Below, in pieces: positions 1 through 8,427 of a DNA stretch of 64,000 nucleotides. The first letter of the stretch is position 1. Each line of letters opens with the position of its first letter. Location of the stretch: positions 94,148 through 158,147 of the forward strand of contig NZ_JADLRJ010000015.1 in the NCBI RefSeq assembly GCF_015477355.1. Reading direction: 5' to 3'. The notes below the pieces were generated by a model. It saw only the letters and a list, made by a program, of their open reading frames with translations. It ran no database searches and was not told the origin of the DNA. Position numbers and translations under genes: made by a program. Source of the stretch: Nocardia blacklockiae. Lineage in GTDB: Bacteria > Actinomycetota > Actinomycetes > Mycobacteriales > Mycobacteriaceae.

Positions 1-548
1 TCGTCCCGTCGCTGGTGGCGCCGCTGCTGCACGACGAGCGGCTGCGGCTGGTGAAGGGCTGCTACCGCCGGCCGCTGGGCAACGACCCCTCCGGCGACGC
101 CGACGGCGGCGGGCGCGTCACCCAGCTGGTCGCCCGCCCGCTGCTGGCCGCGCTCGCCCCCGAACTCGCCGACATCGTGCAACCGCTCGGCGGCGAATAC
201 GCCGCCACCCGCGAACTGCTCACCGCCGTGCCGTTCGCGCCCGGCTACGGCGTCGAGATCGGCATCCTGCTCGACACCTGGCGGCGGCACGGCGCGGCCG
301 CCATCGGCCAGGTCGACCTCGGCACCCGGGTGCACCGCAACCGCCCCACCCACGAACTGGCCGTGATGAGCCGCCAGATCGTGGCCACCCTGCTGGACCG
401 GCTCGGCATCGCCGACTCCGGGATCGGGCTGACTCAGTACCGCCCCGACGGCACCGGCTGGCGGCGGCACACCACCACGGTGTCGCTGGCCGACCGCCCC
501 GCCATGGCCGACCTGCTCGCCTACGACTGTTCCCTGCTCAACCCGTGA
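1..548 (+). CDS. gpgS: Glucosyl-3-phosphoglycerate synthase, C-terminal part (5' end outside window)
   Basis: The frame is open at the left edge, so only about the last 181 residues are present; the family is about 320 aa. The enzyme transfers glucose from an NDP-glucose donor to 3-phosphoglycerate, the first step towards methylglucose lipopolysaccharide in mycobacteria and relatives. Visible family motifs in order are VKGCYRRPL, RVTQLVARPLLAAL, QPLGGEYAATRELL, PGYGVEIGILLDT and HRNRPTHELAVMSRQI, all typical of the GT81 catalytic core and C-terminal region. The stop is TGA at 546-548. The next gene starts 31 bases downstream with its own ribosome binding site, so an operon is possible but not shown. 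Confidence 0.93.
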   Translation, partial: VPSLVAPLLHDERLRLVKGCYRRPLGNDPSGDADGGGRVTQLVARPLLAALAPELADIVQPLGGEYAATRELLTAVPFAPGYGVEIGILLDTWRRHGAAAIGQVDLGTRVHRNRPTHELAVMSRQIVATLLDRLGIADSGIGLTQYRPDGTGWRRHTTTVSLADRPAMADLLAYDCSLLNP

Positions 549-579
549 TGCCACGGCCCACGCCGCCGGAGGACCCACC

Positions 580-1686
580 GTGATCGCCCATCCCGCCCGC
601 GTCGCCCCGGTGCGGCGCACGCTGCTCGCGGCACTGCTCCTGGCCGCCGCGCAACTCGCGAGTGTACCTGCGGCACAAGGTCAGCCGCCGGTCTCCACGT
701 CGCCGGTCCCCACGCCGGTGTCTACGTCGCCGGTCTCCACATCGTCGGTTCCCACGCCGCCGGTCTCCACGCTGTCGGCCGACGGCTCGCGGCTGGACCG
801 CATCCAAGCGCAGCCCGGCCGCCTGCTCGACCTGTACGTGTACTCGGCCGCGATGAACATCGTGATCCGCTCCCGGGTGCTGCGCGCCGTCGACGAGCAG
901 ACCCCCGCGCCGACGCTGTACCTGCTCAACGGCGCGAACGGCGGCGTCGACGGCAGCTGGTACGACGAGACCGACGTCGCCGAGTTCTTCCGCGACAAAC
1001 AAGTCAACGTCGTCATCCCGATCGGCGGCGCGGGCAGCTACTTCGCCGACTGGCGGACCGACGACCCGATCCTGGGCCGCCAGCGCTGGGCGACCTTCCT
1101 CACCACCGAACTGCCCCCGATCGTCGACGCCGCGCTGAACGGCAACGGCGCCAACGCGATCGCGGGCCTGTCGATGGCCGGCACCTCGGTGTTCCAGCTC
1201 GCCCTCAGCGCGCCCGGGCTGTACCGCGCGATCGGCTCCTACAGCGGCTGCATCCAGACCAGCAACCCCGGCGGGCAGGCCATGGTCGCCGCGGTGGTGG
1301 CGCGCCAGCGCGGCAACGCCGCCAATCTGTGGGGCCCGCCGTCGGATCCGGCGTGGGCCGCGCACGATCCCTACCTGCACGCCGACCGTTTGCGCGGCAC
1401 GGCCGTCTACGTCGCCACCGGCACCGGCGTCCCCGGCGACCACGACACCCCCGCGGGCACCCGCGGCGACCTGATCCAGCTCACCTGGCAGCTGATGTTC
1501 GGCGCGCCGCTCGAGGCCATCGCCAACGCCTGCACCTACCAGCTCCGAGATCGCCTGCGCGAGCTGGACATTCCCGCGACCTTCGATTTCCGGCCGACCG
1601 GCACGCACTCGTGGGGTTACTGGCAGGAGGACCTGCACCGGTCCTGGCCGCTGTTCGAGGCCGCGCTGGCCCGCCCGGTGCGTTAG
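580..1686 (+). CDS. Secreted mycolyltransferase/esterase (antigen 85-like alpha/beta hydrolase)
   Basis: A 368-aa exported protein. An N-terminal signal sequence (about residues 10-33, ending near AAQG) is followed by a low-complexity linker of repeated PVSTS/PVPTP units (about 37-65) and then an alpha/beta-hydrolase domain. The nucleophile lies in GLSMAG (Ser198) and the histidine in GTHSWGYWQ (His343), the signature of antigen-85-like mycolyltransferases, which attach mycolates to trehalose or arabinogalactan outside the membrane. Two cysteines (about 224 and 318) could form a disulfide. The GTG start is preceded by GGAGG with good spacing. It could also be a mycolyltransferase-like esterase without transfer activity; acceptor specificity cannot be read from the sequence. 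Confidence 0.85.
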   Translation: MIAHPARVAPVRRTLLAALLLAAAQLASVPAAQGQPPVSTSPVPTPVSTSPVSTSSVPTPPVSTLSADGSRLDRIQAQPGRLLDLYVYSAAMNIVIRSRVLRAVDEQTPAPTLYLLNGANGGVDGSWYDETDVAEFFRDKQVNVVIPIGGAGSYFADWRTDDPILGRQRWATFLTTELPPIVDAALNGNGANAIAGLSMAGTSVFQLALSAPGLYRAIGSYSGCIQTSNPGGQAMVAAVVARQRGNAANLWGPPSDPAWAAHDPYLHADRLRGTAVYVATGTGVPGDHDTPAGTRGDLIQLTWQLMFGAPLEAIANACTYQLRDRLRELDIPATFDFRPTGTHSWGYWQEDLHRSWPLFEAALARPVR

Positions 1687-1815
1687 GTGTCATCGCGGCC
1701 CCGCCGCGACGATTGTGGACCGTCATCATCGACGCCGCAGCACATTTCGGGCATCGCCGCGGTGTCGTAGCCTGGCCGACCGACAGGCAGCGACACAGCG
1801 GATCGGAGGAGCGCG

Positions 1816-3069
1816 ATGGCCGACGCCTTCGGTGCCGACGCACGGTACTGGGAACCGCCGTCGGAGCGGACCGTCGAACTGCTGCGGGCCGCGGTGGAGC
1901 TGGTGCTCGACCACCCCGAGCTGATGTACGAGGCGATGGACGACGCCTCGCTGGCCGCCGCGAGTCCCGCGATCGCCGCCGAACCCGCGCTGGCCGAGGC
2001 GGTGCGCGCCTGCGTGCGCGCGAATCTGACGCACTGGTGCCTGGCGAATCTCAGCAATCCGGGAATGCCGGTGGCGCCCAATCTCTCGGCCGAGAACGTG
2101 AACATCGCGCGCGCGGTGGTGCGGCACGGATTCGACGAAATGCTGGTCACCAATTTTCATGCCGGGCAGAATGCCGCGGTGCGGAAATGGACGCAGCTGG
2201 CGTTCTTCGTCAGCCCGGACCCGTACGAGGTGCGCGAATTACTCGACGTCGTCATGGGATCGATTTTCGCTTTCATCGACGACACCCTGGCCGGCGTATT
2301 CGAACTGATTCAGCGCGAACGCCGGGAACTCGCCGACGTCGATCACACCGAACGCATGGAGACGCTGAATCTGGTGCTCGGCGGCGCGCCGATCAGCGCC
2401 GGCCGCGCGGGGGAGCGGCTGCGCTACGAACTCGACCGCTCGCACCTGGCGGCCATCGTGTGGAGCGACTCCTACCCGGCCGAGCCCGAGCCGCTCGAGA
2501 AGGCGGTCAACGCGCTCGCGCAGGCGGCCGGTTCGGTGCAGCCGCTCACCCTCGTCCCCAGCCCCTCGACGCTGTGGGTGTGGCTGCCCGCCGAGCGGCT
2601 GCCCGAACTGGAGCCGGTCCGCGCGGCGCTGACCGCGCCGGGCGTGCGGATGGCCGTCGGCTCGGTGGGCACGGGCATGGCGGGGTTCCGTCGCGCGCAC
2701 CTGGATGCCGTTGCGGCACAACGACTCATGCGCCGACTGCCGGCGGGCGCGCGGCTGGCCACCTACGACGAGGTGGAGGTCGTCGCGCTGGCCACCGGCG
2801 ACGAGGAGCGGGCCCGCGAGTTCGTCACCCGGACGCTGGGCAACCTGGTGACCGCCGACGCCGAACTGCGCGAGACGGTGCGCGTTTATCTGCACGAGGG
2901 GTCGAACACGACGCGGACCGCGCGGGCGCTGTTCACCCACCGAAACACGATCGTGCACCGGCTCGACCGGGTCCGCGGGCTGTTGCCCTGCCCGCTCGAA
3001 CAGCGTCCGCTGCAAGTGGCGCTGGCGCTGGAGATCGTGCGTGTCATCGGCGCGGCCGACGGCCACTGA
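1816..3069 (+). CDS. PucR/CdaR-family transcriptional regulator
   Basis: A 417-aa regulator. The N-terminal two thirds are helical and resemble the sensor region of actinobacterial PucR-type regulators. The C-terminal 60 residues carry the family helix-turn-helix: RVYLHEGSNTTRTARALFTHRNTIVHRLDRV followed by a long helix. This arrangement (an architecture common in Nocardia) binds DNA through the C terminus. Start chosen at ATG 1816, preceded by GGAGGAG. It is a more distant relative of the three other PucR-type genes in the window (3357, 13447 and 63459), with a different N-terminal half. Effector and targets are unknown; the neighbouring ChoD-like and mycolyltransferase genes are the nearest candidates. 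Confidence 0.82.
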   Translation: MADAFGADARYWEPPSERTVELLRAAVELVLDHPELMYEAMDDASLAAASPAIAAEPALAEAVRACVRANLTHWCLANLSNPGMPVAPNLSAENVNIARAVVRHGFDEMLVTNFHAGQNAAVRKWTQLAFFVSPDPYEVRELLDVVMGSIFAFIDDTLAGVFELIQRERRELADVDHTERMETLNLVLGGAPISAGRAGERLRYELDRSHLAAIVWSDSYPAEPEPLEKAVNALAQAAGSVQPLTLVPSPSTLWVWLPAERLPELEPVRAALTAPGVRMAVGSVGTGMAGFRRAHLDAVAAQRLMRRLPAGARLATYDEVEVVALATGDEERAREFVTRTLGNLVTADAELRETVRVYLHEGSNTTRTARALFTHRNTIVHRLDRVRGLLPCPLEQRPLQVALALEIVRVIGAADGH

Positions 3070-3110
3070 GCCATAGCCGCGGCGCGCCGCCCGCGGGCCG
3101 CGTCGGCGAG

Positions 3111-3143
3111 AGTGCACAAAGTCCCCGCGCAGCGGTGTGCACT
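3111..3143. promoter_or_regulatory. Inverted repeat AGTGCACA-N17-TGTGCACT upstream of PucR gene
   Basis: Perfect 8-bp arms (3111-3118 and 3136-3143) separated by 17 bp, in the 287-bp gap between two PucR-type genes. It may be an operator for autoregulation of the downstream gene (start 3357) or a weak hairpin ending the upstream transcript; there is no T-run, which favours an operator. The rest of the gap (3144-3335) holds no convincing gene. Confidence 0.4.
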
Positions 3144-3335
3144 TCGACCTGTTCCCGTCGCGGACTTCGGGATAGAGTTTCCCCCTGGCGAATTACGCCG
3201 TGCAAAGTGTGCCTCGCAGCGTCGAACGGGGAATGTCATGACCATCCACCGCCCGGGTCCGCCCCTTTTCGGAAAGAACTTCCGATGGCCGAGCGAGGAA
3301 GTATCACAGCGGAATTCGGCCCGTATTCGTGAATT

Positions 3336-3349
3336 CTCCCAATCGGGAG
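3336..3349 (+). promoter_or_regulatory. Small hairpin covering the ribosome binding site of the PucR gene at 3357
   Basis: CTCCC (3336-3340), a four-base loop AATC, and GGGAG (3345-3349) form a tight stem-loop. The right arm is the Shine-Dalgarno sequence of the GTG start at 3357, so folding would hide it. The structure is read directly; a regulatory role is inference. Confidence 0.35.
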
Positions 3350-3356
3350 GCCGCTC

Positions 3357-4601
3357 GTGACGGTGACCGACGGCATCGGCCCGGGAATCGCCACCGTCGA
3401 GGGGACCGGCACGCCGAATTATCAGGCGCTGGCGCGGAAGATCGTGGACGGTCTCGACCTCTCCGCCGTTGCCGCGCGGGCCCGTTCGGACCCGGGTGTG
3501 CGCGGCGACCTGCTCACGGTGACCCGCTGCTGCATGGAGGCCATCGTCGCCGCCGCGCGCACCGGCGCGGCGGTGCCCGAGCGCGCGGCGGCCCGGGTGG
3601 AGGCGATCGCGGCGCGCTGGGCGGACCGGCAGCTGCCGGTGGAGTTGGTGCAGCACGCGGTGCACGCCGCCGCCGAGGCCGTCACCGAGGTGGTGGTGGG
3701 CGAACGCGGGCGGCCCGATGTCGCGGCCCGGCTGCACGGCGCGGGCGTGGTGCTGATCGAGGCGCTGCGCACGCTGTCGACCGCGGTGGTGCGCGGCTAC
3801 GTCAACGAGGTGCGGGCGATGACCGGCGAGCGGCGGGTCGCCTCGCAGACGCTGGTGTCGGCGCTGCTGACCGGTCGTGCCGACGCGATCGCGCGGCGCC
3901 ACAACGACATCGAGCTCGCGGAGCACTACCTGGTGGTGGCCGTCGCGCTGGCCGCACACCCCGATGAGCAGGATCCGCGCCTGGACGCCGGGGTGGTCGC
4001 GCGCCGCAAACTGCGCCGCGTGCAGGCCGAACTCGCCCGCGAGCAGGAGCCGCGGGCGCTCGCGCTGCTCAGCGTCGACGGCGGCACGGTGCTGGTGCCC
4101 GCCGACGCGTCCGGCTCGGCCGACGACCGGCTCCACGCGCTGATCGACCGGCTGAGCCGCGCCGCGGACGCGGAGGTCACGGCGGCGTTCGTGCCGGCGC
4201 CGCGCGCGCGGATCCCGGAGGCCGCCGACCGCGCGCATCAGCTGCTGGATCTGGCGCTGCGCCTGGGCCGCGGTCCTGGCCTGCACCGGTTCCGGGAGCT
4301 GGCCTGCGAATACCAGCTGGTGCAGCCGGGCCCGGCCAACCGGCACCTGCGGTCGCTGCTGGACCCGCTGCAAGCCGAGCCCGAACTGGTGGACACCGTC
4401 GACGCCTTCTTCGCCGCCCAGTGCAAACGCGAATCCGCAGCTCGCCGGCTGGGCATCTCGGTGAGCGCGGTGCGCCGCCGTCTCGACCGCATCACGGCGC
4501 TGACCGGGCTGAATCCGGACGCACCGACCGATTTGTGGTATCTGCGCGCGAGTTTCGTGGCGCGGATGCTGGAGCCGGGCCCGGCGGGCGGTCCGTTGTG
4601 A
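3357..4601 (+). CDS. PucR-family transcriptional regulator
   Basis: A 414-aa regulator. The N-terminal part (about 20-200) matches the helical sensor region shared with the genes at 13447 and 63459 (conserved stretches include RDLLTVTRCCMEAI-like, LRRVQAELA and LLSVDGGTVLVP). The C-terminal helix-turn-helix is CKRESAARRLGISVSAVRRRLDRI followed by the family signature TGLNPDAPTDLWYLRASFVARM. GTG start chosen because GGGAGG lies 7 bp upstream. The binding site is inside a small hairpin, suggesting translational control. Compared with the paralogues the HTH core differs (KRESAARRLG against RQQTARALHV), so its targets probably differ. Function and effector are unknown. Confidence 0.82.
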   Translation: MTVTDGIGPGIATVEGTGTPNYQALARKIVDGLDLSAVAARARSDPGVRGDLLTVTRCCMEAIVAAARTGAAVPERAAARVEAIAARWADRQLPVELVQHAVHAAAEAVTEVVVGERGRPDVAARLHGAGVVLIEALRTLSTAVVRGYVNEVRAMTGERRVASQTLVSALLTGRADAIARRHNDIELAEHYLVVAVALAAHPDEQDPRLDAGVVARRKLRRVQAELAREQEPRALALLSVDGGTVLVPADASGSADDRLHALIDRLSRAADAEVTAAFVPAPRARIPEAADRAHQLLDLALRLGRGPGLHRFRELACEYQLVQPGPANRHLRSLLDPLQAEPELVDTVDAFFAAQCKRESAARRLGISVSAVRRRLDRITALTGLNPDAPTDLWYLRASFVARMLEPGPAGGPL

Positions 4602-4696
4602 CCCCTCGGTTGTCCGCCACGTACGCACTGGTAGTCGCCACAAAGCGCGGTAGCGCGGCGGATGCGGGCTGTTAGCGTCGAGTTCAGGAGGTGGCC

Positions 4697-6436
4697 ATGA
4701 CCGCAGAGCGGCGGTTCGATGTCGACGTGCTGATCGTCGGATCCGGGTTCGGTGGCAGCGTGACGGCGCTGCGGCTGGTGGAGAAGGGATACCGCGTCGC
4801 GGTCGTGGAGGCCGGGCGCCGGTTCGCCGACGCCGACTTCGCCGCCACCAACTGGGATCTGCGCCGCTATCTGTGGGCGCCGCGGCTGGGTTGCTACGGG
4901 ATTCAGCGCATCCACCGGCTGCGGGACTGTTTCATCCTCGCGGGCGCGGGCGTCGGGGGCGGTTCGCTCAACTACGCCAACACGCTCTACAAGCCCGGCC
5001 CGGCCTTCTTCGGCGACAAACAGTGGACCGAGATCACCGACTGGGACGCGGAATTGAGCCCGCACTACGAGCAGGCGCGGACGATGCTGGGCGTGGTGCC
5101 CAACCCGCACACCACGCCCGCCGACGAGATCATCGAATCGGTGGCGCGGGACATGGGCAAGGCCGACACCTTCGTACCGACACCGGTCGGCGTGTACTTC
5201 GGCGAACCCGGAAAGACCGTGCCCGACCCGTATTTCGGCGGCGTCGGCCCCGAGCGCACCGGCTGCGTCGAATGCGGCGAATGCATGACCGGCTGCCGCC
5301 ACGGCGCGAAGAACACCTTGGTGAAGAACTACCTCGGTCTGGCCGAACGCGCAGGCGCGCAAGTGCATCCGCTGACCACGGTGACCGCGCTGCACCCGCA
5401 GCCCGACGGGAGCTGGCGGGTCGACACCCGCCGCACCGGGGCCTGGGTCCGGCGGCGTCCGCGCACCTTCACCGCTCGCTACGTGGTGCTGGCGGCGGGC
5501 ACCTGGGGCACTCAGCAATTGCTGTTCCGGATGCGGGATTCCGGTGTGCTGCCGAATCTTTCGGCGCGGCTGGGGGTGTTGACCCGCACCAACTCGGAGG
5601 CCATTCTCGGAGCCGGGCGCACCGAGGTCGATCCCGGCCTGGACCTCACCGCCGGTGTCGCCATCACCTCTTCGTTCCATCCCACGCCCGACACCCACAT
5701 CGAACCGGTTCGCTACGGCAAGGGCTCGAACGCGATGGGGCTCTTGCAGACCTATCTTGTCGACGGCGGTCACCGCAGCCCGCGCTGGGTGCGGGTGTTC
5801 GCGACGGCGTTCGCGCACCCGGTCCGGACGGTGCGGCTGCTGCGCACGCACCGCTGGAGCGAGCGGACGTTGATCCTGCTGGTGATGCAGAGCCTGGACA
5901 ACTCGATCACCACCTACACCAAGCGCGGCCTGTTCGGCCGGCGTTTCACCAGCAAACAGGGCTACGGCGAACCCAATCCCGCCTGGATCCCGCCCGGCCA
6001 CGAGGTGACCCGGCGGGTCTCGGAGAAGCTCGGCGCCACCCCGGGCAGCACCTGGCCCGACGTCTTCGGCGTCCCGATGACCGCGCACTTCATCGGCGGC
6101 TGCGTGATCGGCGCCGATCCCGAGCACGGCGTGATCGACCCGTACCACCGCGTCTGGGGCTACCCGACGCTGAGCGTGGTCGACGGCTCGGCCATCTCGG
6201 CCAATCTCGGCGTGAACCCGTCGCTGACCATCGCGGCGCAGGCCGAACGCGCCGCCTCGCTGTGGCCCAACCGCGACGACGAGGACACCCGCCCGCCCAT
6301 GGGCCACCCCTACCGCCGCATCCCCGCCGTACTGCCGCGCAACCCGGTCGTCCCGGCCGGCGCCCCGGCGGCGCTGCGCCTGCCGCTGTTCGTGGTACGC
6401 GATTCGGCCGACCGGGCCGGGGACCAATCGGCCTGA
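4697..6436 (+). CDS. choD: GMC-family oxidoreductase, ChoD-like (annotated cholesterol oxidase)
   Basis: A 579-aa flavoprotein. The N terminus has the FAD-binding dinucleotide fold VDVLIVGSGFGGS (about 9-21), followed by VVEAGRR, and GAGVGGGSLNYANTLY, a hallmark of ChoD-type GMC oxidoreductases. A cysteine cluster CVECGECMTGC lies near the middle, as in mycobacterial ChoD proteins. The C terminus has the FAD-binding VVDGSAISANLGVNPSLTIAAQAERAA region. Start set at ATG 4697 because AGGAGG (4686-4691) is 5 bp upstream; a GTG two codons earlier overlaps that site. ChoD is annotated as oxidising cholesterol to cholestenone, but its true substrate in mycobacteria is debated. No other sterol gene is adjacent. 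Confidence 0.87.
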   Translation: MTAERRFDVDVLIVGSGFGGSVTALRLVEKGYRVAVVEAGRRFADADFAATNWDLRRYLWAPRLGCYGIQRIHRLRDCFILAGAGVGGGSLNYANTLYKPGPAFFGDKQWTEITDWDAELSPHYEQARTMLGVVPNPHTTPADEIIESVARDMGKADTFVPTPVGVYFGEPGKTVPDPYFGGVGPERTGCVECGECMTGCRHGAKNTLVKNYLGLAERAGAQVHPLTTVTALHPQPDGSWRVDTRRTGAWVRRRPRTFTARYVVLAAGTWGTQQLLFRMRDSGVLPNLSARLGVLTRTNSEAILGAGRTEVDPGLDLTAGVAITSSFHPTPDTHIEPVRYGKGSNAMGLLQTYLVDGGHRSPRWVRVFATAFAHPVRTVRLLRTHRWSERTLILLVMQSLDNSITTYTKRGLFGRRFTSKQGYGEPNPAWIPPGHEVTRRVSEKLGATPGSTWPDVFGVPMTAHFIGGCVIGADPEHGVIDPYHRVWGYPTLSVVDGSAISANLGVNPSLTIAAQAERAASLWPNRDDEDTRPPMGHPYRRIPAVLPRNPVVPAGAPAALRLPLFVVRDSADRAGDQSA

Positions 6437-6590
6437 GAGTTCGCCGAGGTCCCGAACGACCGGCACCGCGACCGCGGCCCAGGCACGGTGGTCGATGAAC
6501 CCGGGCATGTCGTCGGCTACCCGTACCGTGTGTAGGGCGCTGAGTGAACGGGCCGGGCTGTACGAGTGATCGACCGGAAGAGGTGATCGC

Positions 6591-8039
6591 GTGCGCTGTG
6601 TGGTGTTCGGGGCGACCGGGTACATCGGGGGCCGGCTGGTGCCGGAGTTGCTGCGGCGGGGGCACGCGGTGCGGCTGCTGGTGCGCAGTCCGGAGAAACT
6701 GAGCGAGGTGCCGTGGCGCGATCGCGTGGAGGTGGTCGTCGGTGATGTCACCGACGGCGACGCGGTGCAGCGGGCCGTCGCGGGGCAGGAGGTGCTCTAC
6801 TACCTCGTCCACTCGCTGAGCTGCGACGACTTCGAGGACGTGGACCGCACGGCCGCCCGGATCGCGGCCGACCGCGCGGCGCGGGCGGGGCTGCGGCGGG
6901 TGGTGTACCTCGGCGGCATCACTCCGGAGGGGCAGGAGTTGTCGCGGCATCTGCGGTCCCGCGCCGAGGTGGGCGAGATCCTGCTCGCCGGGTCGACCCC
7001 GGCGCTGGTGCTGCGGGCCGCGGTGATCATCGGATCCGGTTCCGCCAGTTTCGAAATGCTGCGTTACCTGACCGAGCGGCTGCCGGTGATGGTGACCCCG
7101 CGCTGGGCGCACAACCGCAGTCAGCCCATCGCCGTGCGCGATGTCCTGCACTACCTGGTCGGAGGCGCGGAACTGCCCGAATCGGTCACCGGGGCGTTCG
7201 ACATCGGCGGTCCCGACGTGCTCACCTACCTGGACATGATGCGCGGCTACGCGGCCGTCGCCGACCTGCCGCGCCGGGTGATCCTCACCGTCCCCGTCCT
7301 GACGCCGTGGCTGTCGGCGCAGTGGGTGAATCTGGTGACGCCGGTGCCGCGTTCGATCGCGGTGCCGCTGATGGAATCACTGATCAACGACGTGGTCTGC
7401 CGCGACGACGCGATCGCCGAGCACATCGCGCCGCCGCCCGACGGCCCGACCGGCTACCGCCGTGCCGTCGAACTGGCGCTGGCGCGCATCAAGGACCTCG
7501 ACGTGCCCACGCGCTGGTCGGACGCGGGCGCGCCGTCGGACCCGCTGCCCACCGACCCGGACTGGTCCGGCGGCTCGCTCTACACCGACGTGCGCGAACA
7601 CGCCACCACCGCCGACCCGGAGCGGCTGTGGGCGGTGATCGAGGCGATCGGCGGCGAAAACGGTTGGTACTCTTTCCCGTTGGCGTGGGCGCTGCGCGGC
7701 TGGATCGACCGGGTCTCCGGCGGTGTGGGCCTGCGGCGCGGCCGCCGCGACCCGCAGCGGCTGCGACCCGGCGAGGCCCTGGACTGGTGGCGCGTCGAGC
7801 GCATCGACCGGCCGCGGCTGCTGCGCCTGCGGGCCGAGATGCGGGTGCCCGGCCGCGCGTGGCTGGAGCTGTCGGTCGCGCCCGGAACGGGGGCGGGCGC
7901 GGTCTACCGGCAGCGCGCCGTCTTCGAGCCGCACGGTTTCGCCGGACATCTGTACTGGCACGCCATCGCACCCTTCCACGCGCTGATCTTCGGCGGCATG
8001 GCCCGCAACATCACCGGTGCGGCCGAACGGGAGCGGTGA
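6591..8039 (+). CDS. NAD(P)-binding SDR-like protein with DUF2867 C-terminal domain
   Basis: A 482-aa protein. Residues 1-250 form an atypical SDR/NmrA-like NAD(P)-binding domain (VVFGATGYIGGRLVPELLRRGH at the start). The C-terminal 150 residues (from about 325) correspond to DUF2867, with LYTDVREHATTADPERLW, GGENGWYSFPLAWALRGWIDR and the ending YWHAIAPFHALIFGGMARNI. This fusion is common in actinobacteria and the reaction is unknown; oxidoreductase is a family-level guess. The GTG start follows AGAGGTGATC. It ends 47 bp before the bfd iron boxes and is probably a separate transcription unit. Confidence 0.8.
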   Translation: MRCVVFGATGYIGGRLVPELLRRGHAVRLLVRSPEKLSEVPWRDRVEVVVGDVTDGDAVQRAVAGQEVLYYLVHSLSCDDFEDVDRTAARIAADRAARAGLRRVVYLGGITPEGQELSRHLRSRAEVGEILLAGSTPALVLRAAVIIGSGSASFEMLRYLTERLPVMVTPRWAHNRSQPIAVRDVLHYLVGGAELPESVTGAFDIGGPDVLTYLDMMRGYAAVADLPRRVILTVPVLTPWLSAQWVNLVTPVPRSIAVPLMESLINDVVCRDDAIAEHIAPPPDGPTGYRRAVELALARIKDLDVPTRWSDAGAPSDPLPTDPDWSGGSLYTDVREHATTADPERLWAVIEAIGGENGWYSFPLAWALRGWIDRVSGGVGLRRGRRDPQRLRPGEALDWWRVERIDRPRLLRLRAEMRVPGRAWLELSVAPGTGAGAVYRQRAVFEPHGFAGHLYWHAIAPFHALIFGGMARNITGAAERER

Positions 8040-8054
8040 TTCGCGGCGAGGCTA

Positions 8055-8085
8055 TTGACAGCCCCCGAGGCCGGGATGCTTTACT
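8055..8085 (+). promoter_or_regulatory. Candidate promoter of bfd (-35 TTGACA, -10 TTTACT)
   Basis: TTGACA at 8055-8060 matches the sigma70 -35 consensus exactly. TTTACT at 8080-8085 (19-bp spacer) is the likeliest -10; TACTTT at 8082 is an alternative. Two iron boxes follow immediately, where bound repressor would cover the transcription start. Confidence 0.5.
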
Positions 8086-8123
8086 TTAGGCGAGGCTTAC
8101 CTCGTTAGTTGAGGCTAACCTCC
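8086..8123. promoter_or_regulatory. Two adjacent IdeR/DtxR-type iron boxes
   Basis: Two 19-bp boxes lie end to end: TTAGGCGAGGCTTACCTCG (8086-8104, 14/19 to consensus TTAGGTTAGGCTAACCTAA) and TTAGTTGAGGCTAACCTCC (8105-8123, 15/19). Together they sit between the putative -10 and the bfd start, so IdeR-Fe2+ would repress under iron sufficiency. This fits a role in releasing stored iron when iron is scarce. Confidence 0.8.
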
Positions 8124-8154
8124 CGACCTTGTCCCCGTGTTACCGAGGCCCGCC

Positions 8155-8367
8155 GTGTACGTCTGCATCTGCAACGCCGTCTCCGAGAAGGACGTGCATC
8201 GTTGTGTCGCCGCCGGCGCCTGTTCCACCCGTCAGGTGAAGCTGGCGTGCGGCTGGAAGCCCGGTTGCGGTTCGTGCACCTCGCGCCTGGCCGAGGTGGT
8301 GGGCCGTGCTCGCGCCGAGGCGTCGGCGGAGGTCGCCGCCGAGGTGGCAGGGGTTCCGGCCGCCTGA
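8155..8367 (+). CDS. bfd: Bacterioferritin-associated ferredoxin (BFD-like [2Fe-2S] protein)
   Basis: A 70-aa BFD-like protein starting MYVCICNAVSE. The four iron-sulfur cysteines are C4, C6, C38 and C41 (pattern CxC ... CxxC). Bfd docks on bacterioferritin and passes electrons that release stored ferric iron. Start chosen at GTG 8155 because GAGG lies 6 bp upstream and the family begins at this point; a GTG at 8137 would add six residues without a site. The C-terminal 20 residues are an alanine/glutamate-rich tail. The gene is directly downstream of two iron boxes and upstream of bfr, so iron-responsive co-expression is likely. Confidence 0.9.
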   Translation: MYVCICNAVSEKDVHRCVAAGACSTRQVKLACGWKPGCGSCTSRLAEVVGRARAEASAEVAAEVAGVPAA

Positions 8368-8374
8368 TCCGTAG

Positions 8375-8393
8375 TCAGGTCTGCCTTACCGGG
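8375..8393. promoter_or_regulatory. Weak iron-box-like sequence upstream of bfr
   Basis: TCAGGTCTGCCTTACCGGG matches the IdeR consensus in 11 of 19 positions and lies 34 bp before the bfr start. In mycobacteria IdeR activates ferritin genes from such upstream sites, so position fits, but the match is poor. Confidence 0.25.
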
Positions 8394-8427
8394 TGGTCTC
8401 CTGTGAGCTGTGACACGATCACACGCT

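Noticed and set aside
538-1638. Long minus-strand open frame opposite the mycolyltransferase gene
   Set aside because: Low-complexity Arg/Gly/Ala composition, no motifs; the plus strand encodes a clear family protein.
3112-3360. 82-codon frame in the gap before the PucR gene at 3357
   Set aside because: Overlaps the dyad and the hairpin, has no ribosome site and no recognisable sequence.
6420-6545. A minus-strand stretch in the gap before 6591 that reads like protein (RVADDMPGFIDHRAWAAVAVPVVRDLGEL)
   Set aside because: Too short, no start or stop of its own in the gap, and part of a long frame opposite the ChoD-like gene, typical of GC-rich shadow frames.
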